A stretch of DNA of 64,000 bases from Flavobacterium celericrescens. GTDB lineage: Bacteria > Bacteroidota > Bacteroidia > Flavobacteriales > Flavobacteriaceae. The notes below the pieces were generated by a model, which did not search any database, had not been told where the DNA came from, and saw nothing but the letters and a program-made list of their open reading frames with translations. The position numbers and the translations under genes were made by a program. This document shows positions 45,338 through 54,303 of this stretch, piece after piece; within the stretch, counting starts at the first letter, position 1, and every line of letters begins with the position of its first letter. Location of the stretch: positions 24,468 through 88,467 of the forward strand of contig NZ_JAAJBV010000009.1 in the NCBI RefSeq assembly GCF_011392075.1, given 5' to 3'.

Positions 45338-47479
45338 ATGAATAAAATTATTTTTGCAGTAACTTTAATTGCAACTACATTTAGTGCTTATAGTCAAGAA
45401 GAAACTGATTCTACAAAAGTGTTGAAAGACATAAAAATTGAAATCAAAAACAAATACAAAAAGGAAAGTAGCACAACTGTATCAAAAATGCCTTTAAAAG
45501 ACATTGAAAATCCACAAGTTTATAATTCAATTCCAGCTACATTATTAAAAGAACAAGTAGTTACAAACTTAAACGATGCATTAAAAAATGCAACTGGTGT
45601 AACAAGACTATGGGAATCAACTGGACGTAATGGAGATGGAGCAGAATACTATTCGATGAGAGGTTTTGCTGTACAGCCTACAATGGTAAACGGATTACCT
45701 GCTTTAACAAACACAACAATTGACCCAATTAACATAGACAATATAGAAGCTATAAAAGGTCCTTCTGGAACGCTTTTTGGAAGTAGCGTAATATCTTATG
45801 GAGGTTTGATAAACATTGTTACAAAAAAGCCTACAAATAACTTTGGAGGAGAAATTAGCTACAATACTGGAACATATGGAAGCAATAGAGTAACAGCTGA
45901 TATTAATATTCCTGTAAAAGACAAATTAGCTGTTAGAGTTAATTCAGCCTATACAACTGAAGAATCATTTCAAGATGCTGGATTTTCAAATTCATTTTTT
46001 ATTGCTCCATCATTAAAATATGAAGTTAGTGACAAATTAACCTTCTTAGTAAATACTGAATTTTATAAAAGTACCTCAGCAAAAGCAAGTATGCTTTTTT
46101 TGAGTCGTTATTCATCTCTATCATTTGATTCAATGGAGTTATTTGATAAAAACTACAAAAAATCTTTCACATCGAATGAGTTAACCATGAATAACAATTC
46201 ATTCAACATGCAAATGCAAGCTTTGTATAAACTTTCTAATAATTGGACTTCACAAACAGTTTTATCTAAAAGTTCAACCAAAACAAACGGCTACTATCAA
46301 TATTTATGGGATTCTGCTAATGGAGATGAATTCACAAGATATATTTCAAAAGCCAATGGAACTTTCTATACAACCGATATTCAACAAAACTTTATAGGTG
46401 ATTTCAAAATAGGTAACATGAGAAATCGTGTAATTGCTGGTTTAGACTATTATAATTCGAGATTAACTAATGGCGGTCCAGGTTGGGTTGCAAACGGAAT
46501 AGTTTCATTAATTGACGGAACTGACACAGGAGATTTAACACAAGCTGGAACAGATGCTTTATTGACTGGAACTTATACTGGAAACACAGAAGCAAATCAA
46601 GAAATCATGAGTGCTTATGTTTCAGATGTTTTGAATATTACGGATAAACTATCAGTAATGGCAAGTTTACGTTTAGACCACTTTGATGGAAAAGCATCAC
46701 AATGGGATAGTGAAGAAACAAAAGGACAAACAGCATTATCTCCAAAATTTGGAGCAGTTTATCAAATTATTGAAAACAAAGTTTCTGTTTTTGGTAACTA
46801 TATGAATGGTTTTAAAAATGTCGCTCCTACAACAGTAGCAGATGTTGACGGTAGTAATCCAAGAATAAAAGAGTTTGACCCAGAACAAGCGAATCAATAT
46901 GAATTTGGATTAAAAACAAACTTATATAAAGATATAGTTTCTGCATCTATAAGTTATTATAATATTGATGTGAAAAATAGAGTAATGACAGATCCAAACA
47001 ATATAAACAACTCAATTCAAGGTGGAGAAGTTGAAAGCAAAGGAGTTGAAATTAGCATAGTAGCAAGTCCGTTTAAAGGATTCAATGTAATTACAGGATT
47101 TAGTCATAATGAATCAGAAGTAACAAAAGAAACACCTGGAGACGGTTACCTAGGATTACGACCTGAAGAAGCTGGTCCTGAAAATTTATTCAATTTATGG
47201 GCAAATTATACAATAACATCTGGAAAGTTAAAAGGTTTTGGTCTTGGTTTTGGAGGAAATTATGCAAGTGAATACAAAACATTAAATAGAGCCAATATTG
47301 GAACATTTGAGTTACCTGCTTACACCGTTTTAAATTCGTCTTTGTCTTATGATAATAATAAATTTAATGTGTCTTTAAAATTAAATAATCTGTTAAACGA
47401 AAAATATTATTCAGGTTGGTCTACTGTTACGCCTCAACGCTTAAGAAGTATAACAGCTGGGGTAACTTATAAATTTTAG
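45338..47479 (+). CDS. TonB-dependent siderophore receptor 1
   Basis: A 713-residue outer-membrane receptor. The signal peptide is MNKIIFAVTLIATTFSAYS. The plug domain (about 60-165) has SIPATLLKEQ, LNDALKNATGVTR, YYSMRGFAVQP and EAIKGPSGTLFGSSVISYGGLINIVTKKP. A 22-strand-type barrel follows, ending in the aromatic TAGVTYKF terminus recognised by the BAM complex. It lacks the N-terminal carboxypeptidase-like domain common in SusC-type proteins, so it resembles ferrichrome/siderophore receptors. It is followed by a terminator and then a PepSY protein. Its promoter is nearly a copy of that of receptor 2. Confidence 0.92.
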   Translation: MNKIIFAVTLIATTFSAYSQEETDSTKVLKDIKIEIKNKYKKESSTTVSKMPLKDIENPQVYNSIPATLLKEQVVTNLNDALKNATGVTRLWESTGRNGDGAEYYSMRGFAVQPTMVNGLPALTNTTIDPINIDNIEAIKGPSGTLFGSSVISYGGLINIVTKKPTNNFGGEISYNTGTYGSNRVTADINIPVKDKLAVRVNSAYTTEESFQDAGFSNSFFIAPSLKYEVSDKLTFLVNTEFYKSTSAKASMLFLSRYSSLSFDSMELFDKNYKKSFTSNELTMNNNSFNMQMQALYKLSNNWTSQTVLSKSSTKTNGYYQYLWDSANGDEFTRYISKANGTFYTTDIQQNFIGDFKIGNMRNRVIAGLDYYNSRLTNGGPGWVANGIVSLIDGTDTGDLTQAGTDALLTGTYTGNTEANQEIMSAYVSDVLNITDKLSVMASLRLDHFDGKASQWDSEETKGQTALSPKFGAVYQIIENKVSVFGNYMNGFKNVAPTTVADVDGSNPRIKEFDPEQANQYEFGLKTNLYKDIVSASISYYNIDVKNRVMTDPNNINNSIQGGEVESKGVEISIVASPFKGFNVITGFSHNESEVTKETPGDGYLGLRPEEAGPENLFNLWANYTITSGKLKGFGLGFGGNYASEYKTLNRANIGTFELPAYTVLNSSLSYDNNKFNVSLKLNNLLNEKYYSGWSTVTPQRLRSITAGVTYKF

Positions 47480-47506
47480 TTTGTTTTCTGTTTAGTTTAA
47501 ATTAAG

Positions 47507-47531
47507 CTCCTCATTTCGGTGGGGAGTTTTT
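47507..47531 (+). terminator. Terminator between TonB receptor 1 and the PepSY gene
   Basis: CTCCTCA (47507-47513) pairs with TGGGGAG (47520-47526), one G-U, around TTTCGG, then five T. It lies 28 bases after the receptor stop and may reduce rather than abolish transcription of the PepSY gene, for which no separate promoter was seen. Confidence 0.75.
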
Positions 47532-47552
47532 AACTTTTTTATCCTAATTTTC

Positions 47553-48680
47553 ATGAAAAAATCAATCAGAAAAATACATCTTTGGCTTGGGCTAACCTCT
47601 GGAATTATTATATTTATAGTAGCAATTACAGGATGTTTTTATGCATTTCAAGAAGAAATTCAAAACATAACTGAAGAGTATCGCTTTGTTAAAAAGCAAA
47701 ATATTCCTTTTCTGCTTCCATCAAAATTAGAAACTATTGCTCAAAATGAACTCCCTAATAAATCACTTCATGCTATCCATTATAAAGGAAGAGAAAAATC
47801 GGCAGAGGCTATTTTCTTTCATTATGATGAAAAAATAGAGGACAATAATTATTACAAAATTGTGCATATCAATCCATATACAGGAGAAGTTTTAAAAGTT
47901 AACGATATGTATTCTGGTTTTTTTCGATGGATTCTAGATGGTCATTTTTATCTATGGTTACCGCATGAAATTGGGCAAACAGTAATTGCCTCAGCAACAT
48001 TAATCTTTGTAATAATGATTATCAGCGGATTTATTTTATGGCTTCCAAAAAATAAAAAAGCGGCAAAACAACGCTTTTGGTTTCGATGGAAAGACGGAAT
48101 TAAATGGAAACGCAAAAACTATGATTTACACAATATAACAGGCTTTTATGTTATGTCAATTGCTTTGATATTTGCAATTACAGGATTAGTTTGGGGCTTT
48201 CCTTGGTTTGCCTACGGTTATTATACTTTAATTGGTGGAGAAAAATCGTTGATTTATGAAGATCCAATTTCTATACAGATAGCAAATAGTAAAGTTGAAA
48301 ATCCTTTAGATAAAGCTTACCTTTTAATGACTAAAGAATATCCAAATGCTGTTTCCATTGAAGTTCATCCACCAGAAACTAAAACATCCCCGATTGCTGC
48401 AAATGCTAATCTTGAAGAAGGAACATATTGGAAAACAGATTATCGTTACTTCAATCAATACACTTTAGAAGAACAAGAAGTCAATCATATTTATGGAAGA
48501 TTGGATAATGCATCAAATTCAGATAAAATAATGCGAATGAATTATGATATTCACACTGGCGCTATTTTTGGATTAGCTGGTAAAATATTTGCCTTTTTAA
48601 TTAGTTTATTGATTGCAAGTTTACCAATTACAGGTTTCATGATTTGGTATGGAAGACACAATAAATCAAAAAAACAATAG
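47553..48680 (+). CDS. PepSY-associated membrane protein (iron-regulated type)
   Basis: A 375-residue inner-membrane protein of the PepSY_TM family. Helix 1 is in the N-terminal IHLWLGLTSGIIIFIVAITG. A periplasmic PepSY region follows, then a pair of helices around DGHFYLWLPHEIGQ (a conserved histidine) and FVIMIISGFILWLPKNKK. HNITGFYVMSIALIFAITGLVWGFPW comes next, with a last helix near the end (LIASLPITGFMIWYG). Members are encoded with siderophore receptors and are thought to help ferrisiderophore reduction. It belongs to iron module 1. Confidence 0.9.
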   Translation: MKKSIRKIHLWLGLTSGIIIFIVAITGCFYAFQEEIQNITEEYRFVKKQNIPFLLPSKLETIAQNELPNKSLHAIHYKGREKSAEAIFFHYDEKIEDNNYYKIVHINPYTGEVLKVNDMYSGFFRWILDGHFYLWLPHEIGQTVIASATLIFVIMIISGFILWLPKNKKAAKQRFWFRWKDGIKWKRKNYDLHNITGFYVMSIALIFAITGLVWGFPWFAYGYYTLIGGEKSLIYEDPISIQIANSKVENPLDKAYLLMTKEYPNAVSIEVHPPETKTSPIAANANLEEGTYWKTDYRYFNQYTLEEQEVNHIYGRLDNASNSDKIMRMNYDIHTGAIFGLAGKIFAFLISLLIASLPITGFMIWYGRHNKSKKQ

Positions 48681-48683
48681 ACA

Positions 48684-49031
48684 ATGTGCTGCAATTTTTC
48701 TATCTTAAAACAAACAGAAAACAGAATGTTAATTCTATTGAAAGGCTGTGGAAATTATCAACTAACATTCAAAAATTTGAATTTTAATCTTTCCGAAGAA
48801 GAACTAATTGCATTTAAGAATTATTTAAAAAAAATTAATATTGACTATTGGGAAAAAGAGTACGAACATTCAATTTATGATAAAAAAATTCCTATTCCTA
48901 CCCTACAAACTAATTTTATTATTTTAATAAATCGCTTTGAACTATATGAGCTAACATTACTACTAAACATTGATAAAAAAAATGATTATTTGGACTATCA
49001 GTATTTAAAATCTGGAATTAATTGGAATTAA
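48684..49031 (+). CDS. Small protein of unknown function (possibly DUF6686-like)
   Basis: A 115-residue protein beginning MCCNFSILKQTEN with two adjacent cysteines and a third in KGCGNYQ, then LTFKNLNFNLSEEELIAFKNYLKKI and a helical/aromatic C-terminus (ISINWN-like end GINWN). This pattern recalls DUF6686-type flavobacterial proteins with N-terminal cysteines, but I am unsure. It starts 3 bases after the PepSY stop, so it is co-transcribed with the iron-uptake genes and may bind iron or a cofactor. A strong terminator follows. Confidence 0.7.
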   Translation: MCCNFSILKQTENRMLILLKGCGNYQLTFKNLNFNLSEEELIAFKNYLKKINIDYWEKEYEHSIYDKKIPIPTLQTNFIILINRFELYELTLLLNIDKKNDYLDYQYLKSGINWN

Positions 49032-49056
49032 AAGTTTGCTTAGGCAAACTTTTTTT
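49030..49056 (+). terminator. Intrinsic terminator of iron module 1
   Basis: AAAAGTTTGC pairs perfectly with GCAAACTTTT around TTAG, followed by more T. It overlaps the last codons of the small protein and insulates module 1 from module 2. Confidence 0.88.
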
Positions 49057-49093
49057 AAACTTCCACTATTCAAAATCAATTGCTTATATTTTT

Positions 49094-49116
49094 TTATTTA
49101 AAATAAGTCTAAATAA
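49094..49116 (+). promoter_or_regulatory. Operator box 1 of TonB receptor 2 (TTATTTA-N9-TAAATAA)
   Basis: Identical over 23 bases to the box before receptor 1 (45253-45275), and again 3 bases upstream of the TTG element. Confidence 0.65.
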
Positions 49117-49119
49117 GTT

Positions 49120-49149
49120 TTGTAAATTCATTTTCTCTCTATACTTTTG
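49120..49149 (+). promoter_or_regulatory. Promoter of TonB receptor 2 (TTG-N19-TACTTTTG)
   Basis: TTG at 49120-49122 and TACTTTTG at 49142-49149, exactly 19 bases apart, 29 bases before the ATG. The spacer sequence differs from that of receptor 1, so selection rather than recent copying may keep the boxes alike. Confidence 0.8.
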
Positions 49150-49157
49150 CATCATTA

Positions 49158-49174
49158 TTTTAATTAAATCTAAA
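49158..49174 (+). promoter_or_regulatory. Operator box 2 of TonB receptor 2
   Basis: TTTTAATTAAATCTAAA, identical to 45317-45333 and likewise 4 bases from the start codon. Confidence 0.55.
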
Positions 49175-49178
49175 TAAG

Positions 49179-51419
49179 ATGTGTAAAAACATATTTAAAA
49201 CTATAGCCCTACTGCTTTCGCTTCAAGCAGCCTCTCAAGAAAAAACAAATGAAGAATTTGAAAATTACTTTACCGAAAATGACACTGTAAAAAACTTAAA
49301 AGAAGTCGCTATCCTTGGAAAAAACGACAAAGGTAAATCGTCAGTTAATAGAGCTGGTATCAAACCTTTAGATATGCCACAAGCAATCCAAGTTATTGGA
49401 AACGAAATTATTTTTCAACAACAGTCTGTCCGATTAAGTGATGTTATTAAAAACGCTAACGGTGTATATGTAGGTTCGGCTCGTGGTGGCGCTCAAGAAT
49501 CATTTTGGTCTAGAGGTTATGATATGTCTTCCAATAATATGTTCAAAAATGGTTTCCGTTTTAATAGTGGTTCAATTCCCGAAGTTGCTTCATTAGAAAA
49601 AGTAGAAATTTTAAAAGGTAGTGCAGCACTTTTATATGGAAATGTGGCACCTGGAGGAATTTTAAACATGGTAACGAAAATGCCTACATTTAAAAAAGGT
49701 GGCGAATTTACAATGCAAACAGGAAGTTACAATTTTTACAAGCCTTCAATTGATATTTATGGGCCATTAAATAATGCTATTGCATACCGTTTTAGTGGTT
49801 CCTATGAAAATTCTGAAAGTTTTAGAGATTTTGTAACCAAAGAACGTTATTATGTAAATCCTTCTTTCTTATTTAAAATAAACAACAAAACCGACATAAC
49901 GCTGCAAGGTGATTATTTAAGCGACGATTGGACACCTGACTTTGGAACAGGTTCTATCGGAAAAGAAATTGCTGACGTACCAAGAAACGCCTATTTAGGT
50001 GCAAAATGGTCAAACGGAAATACCAAACAAGCTACTGCTTCGATTTTAGTAAACCATCAGTTCAACTCGAATTGGAAATTAAACTTTAATTCTTCATTCC
50101 AAGATTACGACAGAGAATCTATTGGAACAGAACGTATTCAACCAAATACAGACGGTAGTGGCGATTGGAATCGTCCGTATGGAAGAAATAAAGCAGTAGA
50201 ACAAATTTTTGCTAACCAAGTAAGTTTACAAGGAAACTTTAAAACAGGAAAAATCAAACACCAATTGTTCACAGGAATCGATACTGAAATTTCGTATGCC
50301 GATGCGTACACGTTTAGATTTTTCAATCCTGATGTGTTAGATGTGAATGGCGATCCAGTAACTGTAACTATTTATGGAGATCCAACTAATCCTGTAAACA
50401 TCTTTGATCCTGCTTTATATGATGCAACTTACGATGGTCCAATTATGCCATCTGAAGTAACAAGAATCGTAAAAACAGAAACTACTCGCTTTGGAGTTTA
50501 TGCTCAAGATTTGATTTCTTTCTCTAACAAATTCAAAGCATTATTAGGTATTCGTTATTCGTACCAAGAAGCAAAACCAGAAACTCATAATAAAGTTAAC
50601 AACACAATTACCGAAGAAAAAATTCGTAACGACAGAGCTTTTTCTCCTAAAGTAGGATTGATTTACCAACCTACAAAAAATACTTCAATTTTTGCAAGTT
50701 ATTCGAATTCGTTTACGCCAAATACTGGGGTTGATATTTATAACAATGCCATAGAGCCATCAATTATTGACCAATATGAAGCTGGAATAAAAAAGGAATT
50801 TTGGAAAGGTGTTTTAACAACAAATGTAACTTTATACCAAATAGTAAACAGCAATTTAGCTCAAACTGCCGAATTTGATGCCAATGGTAACGTAAATACA
50901 AATACCAACGTAAAATCGCTAAGTGGCGAAACTACAAGTAAAGGAGTTGAAGTAGATATTACCTATAAACCAATAGAAGCTTTAAACATCATCGCAGGCT
51001 ATAGCTATAACGATATGCGTTATACCGAAACCACAGGCGCAACCGGAAGTTTTATTGAAGGTGACCGATTAGTGAGAACACCAGCAAATACAGCTAATTT
51101 AAGTTTCTTTTACACCGTACAGTCTGGTGTATTAAAAGATGTTTCTTTTGGAGCAATTGGAAATTATATTGGAAACCGAAAAGGTGGATGGAACAATCAA
51201 GTAAACCCAACGCAACCTAATGGCATTTTAGACCGTGAAATTCCTCTAGATGGCTACACTACGATTGATGTGTCTTTAGGGTATAATTGGAAACAGTTTT
51301 CATTACTATGTAAATTGTCTAATATTACAAACGAATTGAATTATACCGTTCACGAGAATTATAGCGTGAATCCAATTGCGCCAAGACAAATAATGACCTC
51401 TTTGCGATATAAATTTTAA
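49179..51419 (+). CDS. TonB-dependent siderophore receptor 2
   Basis: A 746-residue outer-membrane receptor with a short signal peptide (ending near LQAASQ) and a TonB-box-like region (KNLKEVAILG). The plug shows MPQAIQVIGNEIIFQQQ, LSDVIKNANGVYV, SFWSRGYDMSSNN and EILKGSAALLYGNVAPGGILNMVTKMP. The barrel ends in the aromatic terminus TSLRYKF. It resembles FhuA/ferrichrome-type receptors, but the ligand is unknown. It is paired with a short PepSY membrane protein 29 bases downstream. The promoter and boxes match those of receptor 1. Confidence 0.92.
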   Translation: MCKNIFKTIALLLSLQAASQEKTNEEFENYFTENDTVKNLKEVAILGKNDKGKSSVNRAGIKPLDMPQAIQVIGNEIIFQQQSVRLSDVIKNANGVYVGSARGGAQESFWSRGYDMSSNNMFKNGFRFNSGSIPEVASLEKVEILKGSAALLYGNVAPGGILNMVTKMPTFKKGGEFTMQTGSYNFYKPSIDIYGPLNNAIAYRFSGSYENSESFRDFVTKERYYVNPSFLFKINNKTDITLQGDYLSDDWTPDFGTGSIGKEIADVPRNAYLGAKWSNGNTKQATASILVNHQFNSNWKLNFNSSFQDYDRESIGTERIQPNTDGSGDWNRPYGRNKAVEQIFANQVSLQGNFKTGKIKHQLFTGIDTEISYADAYTFRFFNPDVLDVNGDPVTVTIYGDPTNPVNIFDPALYDATYDGPIMPSEVTRIVKTETTRFGVYAQDLISFSNKFKALLGIRYSYQEAKPETHNKVNNTITEEKIRNDRAFSPKVGLIYQPTKNTSIFASYSNSFTPNTGVDIYNNAIEPSIIDQYEAGIKKEFWKGVLTTNVTLYQIVNSNLAQTAEFDANGNVNTNTNVKSLSGETTSKGVEVDITYKPIEALNIIAGYSYNDMRYTETTGATGSFIEGDRLVRTPANTANLSFFYTVQSGVLKDVSFGAIGNYIGNRKGGWNNQVNPTQPNGILDREIPLDGYTTIDVSLGYNWKQFSLLCKLSNITNELNYTVHENYSVNPIAPRQIMTSLRYKF

Positions 51420-51448
51420 ACCATACCTTAGCTTTTTATTTTTTAAAC

Positions 51449-52000
51449 ATGAAACAACAAAAATTAGTTAGAGATCTACACCGTGATTTTGGTTACTTCT
51501 ACGTAGGATTAATTATTTCGTTTGCTTTTTCAGGCATTTTAATGAACCATAGAGAACATTGGCATCCTGAAAAATACACAGTTGAAACAAAAAACATCAA
51601 AGTACAATTACCCGAAGAAAGTCAAATTACTGAAGCTTATGCTGAAAATTTAGGAAAACAATTGGGCATCGATGATAAAATGCGTCGTCACAATGTAAAA
51701 AAAGGCACGTTTAAAATTTCGTTTGAAAAACACGATGTAGAAATCGACATGAAAACGGGGAAAGGGGAAATTATAGCCTTCAACAAAACCCCAATTATCA
51801 GTCAAACAATGAAGTTGCACAAAAACACTTCGAACTGGTGGATTTACTATTCTGATATTTTTGGAATTTCTTTAATATTAATTGCCGTAACAGGAACAAT
51901 GATGCTCACTCACGGTAAATACACCTTTAAACAACGCGGCTGGAAACTAGCTCTAGCAGGAATTATTTTTCCAATACTTGTTTTAATTATTTTGAGTTAA
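51449..52000 (+). CDS. Short PepSY-associated membrane protein
   Basis: A 183-residue inner-membrane protein. The N-terminal helix (FGYFYVGLIISFAFSGILMNH) is preceded by LVRDLHRD, then a periplasmic PepSY-like domain (about 50-115) and a C-terminal helix pair (IYYSDIFGISLILIAVTGTMML and LALAGIIFPILVLIILS). Histidines in NHREHW and KLHKN could hold haem or metal. It is a half-length counterpart of the 375-residue protein in module 1 and the second gene of module 2. Confidence 0.87.
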   Translation: MKQQKLVRDLHRDFGYFYVGLIISFAFSGILMNHREHWHPEKYTVETKNIKVQLPEESQITEAYAENLGKQLGIDDKMRRHNVKKGTFKISFEKHDVEIDMKTGKGEIIAFNKTPIISQTMKLHKNTSNWWIYYSDIFGISLILIAVTGTMMLTHGKYTFKQRGWKLALAGIIFPILVLIILS

Positions 52001-52006
52001 TCATAG

Positions 52007-52034
52007 AAAGGTTCACGAAAGTGAGCCTTTTTTG
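52007..52034 (+). terminator. Intrinsic terminator of iron module 2
   Basis: AAAGGTTCAC pairs with GTGAGCCTTT (10 bp, one G-U) around a stable GAAA tetraloop, then T4-G-T4. It lies 7 bases after the stop. Confidence 0.93.
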
Positions 52035-52108
52035 TTTTAAAATTGTAACTATTTTATTATATTTGATTTCGTTAAAAAATAATACGCAACTTCTTTTAGC
52101 TACAAAAC

Positions 52109-52122
52109 GTTGGCGGTAATAT
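52109..52122 (+). repeat. Left arm of inverted repeat around the lone gene
   Basis: GTTGGCGGTAATAT. Its reverse complement, lacking one G, is found at 52743-52755 beyond the gene. The upstream flank (AGCTACAAAACGT, 52098-52110) also has a gapped direct match (AGCTCAAACGT) at 52701-52711. Confidence 0.55.
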
Positions 52123-52143
52123 TAAAACTACATCATCCAAAAA

Positions 52144-52680
52144 ATGACAAAACAAAATAAAATTATTGCTGAATTAATAAAGGAAAGTGACCTGTATAGT
52201 TTTAACAACAACAAGAAGTATTCAACTGACCAATATTATAGTTATGCAACCCCTGATTTTCTAGCTTGGGTTTCTAAAGTTGAAAATTTTATTAGAACTA
52301 ATTACGATGAAAATAGTGGTCCGCACAGAATGTTGGATAGTGTTAATCAGAAAAAGTTCAGCGGATACTATCAAAGTGAATTTGAAACTGAATTTACAAA
52401 ATTGAAAGGTGCTATAAAATCTTGTGAAAATTTGAAAGCAAATAAGAAAATTAATGAAAATAATTATATATTATCTCTAATAAAAAACCCATTTTTTTGG
52501 ACTGTAATTGTAGTTTTGATAAGTGCTTCGTACAAATTAGGTTTCGACAACGGAAACTCAAGATTTGACAATGAGAAAAACGAATTGAATAAACAAAATT
52601 TAGAGTTGAATGACAGTATTCAAAAACTAAATAATTTAATAAAAAAACAAGATTCAATTAGTAAGCCTAAAACACAATAG
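52144..52680 (+). CDS. Membrane-anchored protein of unknown function
   Basis: A 178-residue protein with three parts: a soluble N-terminal domain (about 1-110; YSFNNNKKYSTDQYYSYAT, then DFLAWVSKVENFIRTNY), one transmembrane helix (FFWTVIVVLISASYKLGF, about 118-135), and a C-terminal asparagine/lysine-rich coiled-coil (about 140-172). I do not recognise the family, though this plan recalls helper or effector proteins of accessory defence loci. It is transcribed alone, between the terminator of iron module 2 and that of pepD. An imperfect inverted repeat brackets it, which suggests a single-gene mobile cassette. Confidence 0.65.
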   Translation: MTKQNKIIAELIKESDLYSFNNNKKYSTDQYYSYATPDFLAWVSKVENFIRTNYDENSGPHRMLDSVNQKKFSGYYQSEFETEFTKLKGAIKSCENLKANKKINENNYILSLIKNPFFWTVIVVLISASYKLGFDNGNSRFDNEKNELNKQNLELNDSIQKLNNLIKKQDSISKPKTQ

Positions 52681-52742
52681 AAATACTACTATCCTATGCT
52701 AGCTCAAACGTCACGTTCATTCTCACAAAGCAAAGCATAAAT

Positions 52743-52755
52743 ATATTACGCCAAC
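52743..52755 (-). repeat. Right arm of inverted repeat around the lone gene
   Basis: ATATTACGCCAAC, the reverse complement of the left arm (52109-52122) apart from one missing base. The arms are about 620 bases apart and enclose exactly one gene. Confidence 0.55.
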
Positions 52756-52756
52756 A

Positions 52757-52790
52757 TAAAAAAAATCCCGATTTTCATCGGGATTTCTTC
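52757..52790 (-). terminator. Intrinsic terminator of pepD
   Basis: AAATCCCGAT (52763-52772) pairs with ATCGGGATTT (52777-52786) around TTTC. On the minus strand it is followed by eight T. The T run on the plus side is weak (TTTCTTC), so it mainly serves pepD. Confidence 0.88.
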
Positions 52791-52804
52791 TTTATTCTAT
52801 ATTC

Positions 52805-54271
52805 TTATTTCTTCACTGGAATATTCTCTAAAATTTCCAAAACAAACTTCCAAAACTTCTGAGACGATTTAATCGATGCTCTTTCATCTGGGCTGTGTGC
52901 TCCGTGAATAGTTGGTCCAAAAGAAATCATGTCCATATTTGGATAATTTGTTCCTAAAATACCACATTCTAATCCAGCATGACATGCTACTACTTTTGGT
53001 TTTTCACCGTTTTGTTTTTCGTAAATTGAAGTCAAAACGTCTAAAATTTCAGATTTTACATTTGGTGTCCAACCTGGGTAACTTCCTGCAAAATCAACTT
53101 CGCAACCAAACAATTCGTAAGCCGAACGTAAAGCATTCGCTAAATCCATTTTAGAACTTTCCACAGAAGAACGCGTTAAATTCTGAATCGAAATTTGTCC
53201 GTCTTTTACGATTACTCTTGCAATATTATTTGAAGTTTCTACCAAGTCTTCCATATCAGCCGACATTCTGTAAACGCCATTGTGTGCTGCATAAATCGCT
53301 CGTAACAAACCTTCTTGCACGCCTAAATCCATTACTTTAGCAGGAACTGTATCATTTTTAACAATTTCAATTGTTAAATTCGGTTCCATCGTTTTGAATT
53401 CGGTTTTGATATCGCCAATTACTTCTTGCATGTCAAAAACAAACGCTTCGTCATACATTTCAGCGATAATTACTTTCGCAACACTTTCTCTTGGAATCGC
53501 ATTACGCAAACTTCCTCCTGAAATTTCAGCAATTTGCAATCCAAAATTCTCAAATCCGTCAAATAATAAACGGTTCATGATTTTGTTTGCATTTCCTAAA
53601 CCTTTATGAATATCCATTCCTGAGTGTCCACCTTGTAAACCTTTCACAGTAATGGTGTAACCCACAGAACCTTCTGGCGTTTCTTCTTCGTTGTAACCTC
53701 TTGTAGCCGTTACGTCAATTCCACCTGCACAACCGATGTCTATTTCATCGTCTTCTTCGGTATCTAAATTCAATAAAATTTCACCTTGTAACACACCGCC
53801 TTTTAAGTTTAAAGCGCCTGTCATTCCAGTTTCTTCATCGATTGTAAACAAAGCCTCAATTGCAGGATGTTTGATATCTGTAGATTCTAAAATTGCCATA
53901 ATCATCGCTACTCCTAGCCCATTGTCAGCTCCAAGTGTAGTTCCTTTAGCACGAACCCAGTCACCATCAACATACATATCGATTCCTTGCGTATCGAAAT
54001 CAAAGTTGGTATCGTTGTTTTTTTGGTGTACCATATCCAAATGTCCTTGTAAAACAATTGGTTTGCGGTTTTCCATTCCTGGTGTCGCAGGTTTTCTGAT
54101 GATAACGTTTCTGATTTCGTCTTCAAACGTTTCTAATCCTAAACTGGTTCCGAAGTTTTTCATGAATTCAATCACACGCTCTTCTTTTTTAGACGGACGT
54201 GGCACGGCATTCAAATCGGCAAATTTGTTCCAAAGTGGCTTTGGTTCCAGATTTCTAATTTCTTGGCTCAT
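52805..54271 (-). CDS. pepD: Aminoacyl-histidine dipeptidase (Xaa-His dipeptidase)
   Basis: A 488-residue M20/M28-type zinc metallopeptidase that cleaves unblocked dipeptides including carnosine. Key motifs are VLQGHLDMVHQK (metal His/Asp), TTLGADNGLGVAM (bridging Asp), FTIDEETGMTGA (catalytic and metal Glu), LLNLDTEEDDEI, GLQGGHSGMDIH in the lid domain, and the metal His in GPTIHGAHSPDE. The length matches enteric PepD (about 485). It is cytosolic and monocistronic, with a TAACTTTG promoter element upstream and a terminator downstream. Confidence 0.94.
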   Translation of the reverse strand: MSQEIRNLEPKPLWNKFADLNAVPRPSKKEERVIEFMKNFGTSLGLETFEDEIRNVIIRKPATPGMENRKPIVLQGHLDMVHQKNNDTNFDFDTQGIDMYVDGDWVRAKGTTLGADNGLGVAMIMAILESTDIKHPAIEALFTIDEETGMTGALNLKGGVLQGEILLNLDTEEDDEIDIGCAGGIDVTATRGYNEEETPEGSVGYTITVKGLQGGHSGMDIHKGLGNANKIMNRLLFDGFENFGLQIAEISGGSLRNAIPRESVAKVIIAEMYDEAFVFDMQEVIGDIKTEFKTMEPNLTIEIVKNDTVPAKVMDLGVQEGLLRAIYAAHNGVYRMSADMEDLVETSNNIARVIVKDGQISIQNLTRSSVESSKMDLANALRSAYELFGCEVDFAGSYPGWTPNVKSEILDVLTSIYEKQNGEKPKVVACHAGLECGILGTNYPNMDMISFGPTIHGAHSPDERASIKSSQKFWKFVLEILENIPVKK

Positions 54272-54303
54272 TATATTTTTGTAGTTTTTAAGTATCTAAG
54301 CAA

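Noticed and set aside
52109..52122. Classical integron attC site
   Set aside because: The core does not fit GTTRRRY (GTTGGCG) and no integrase is in the window; only the inverted repeat can be claimed.
53736..54284. 182-codon open frame opposite pepD
   Set aside because: Antisense shadow; serine-rich low-complexity translation and pepD is certain.
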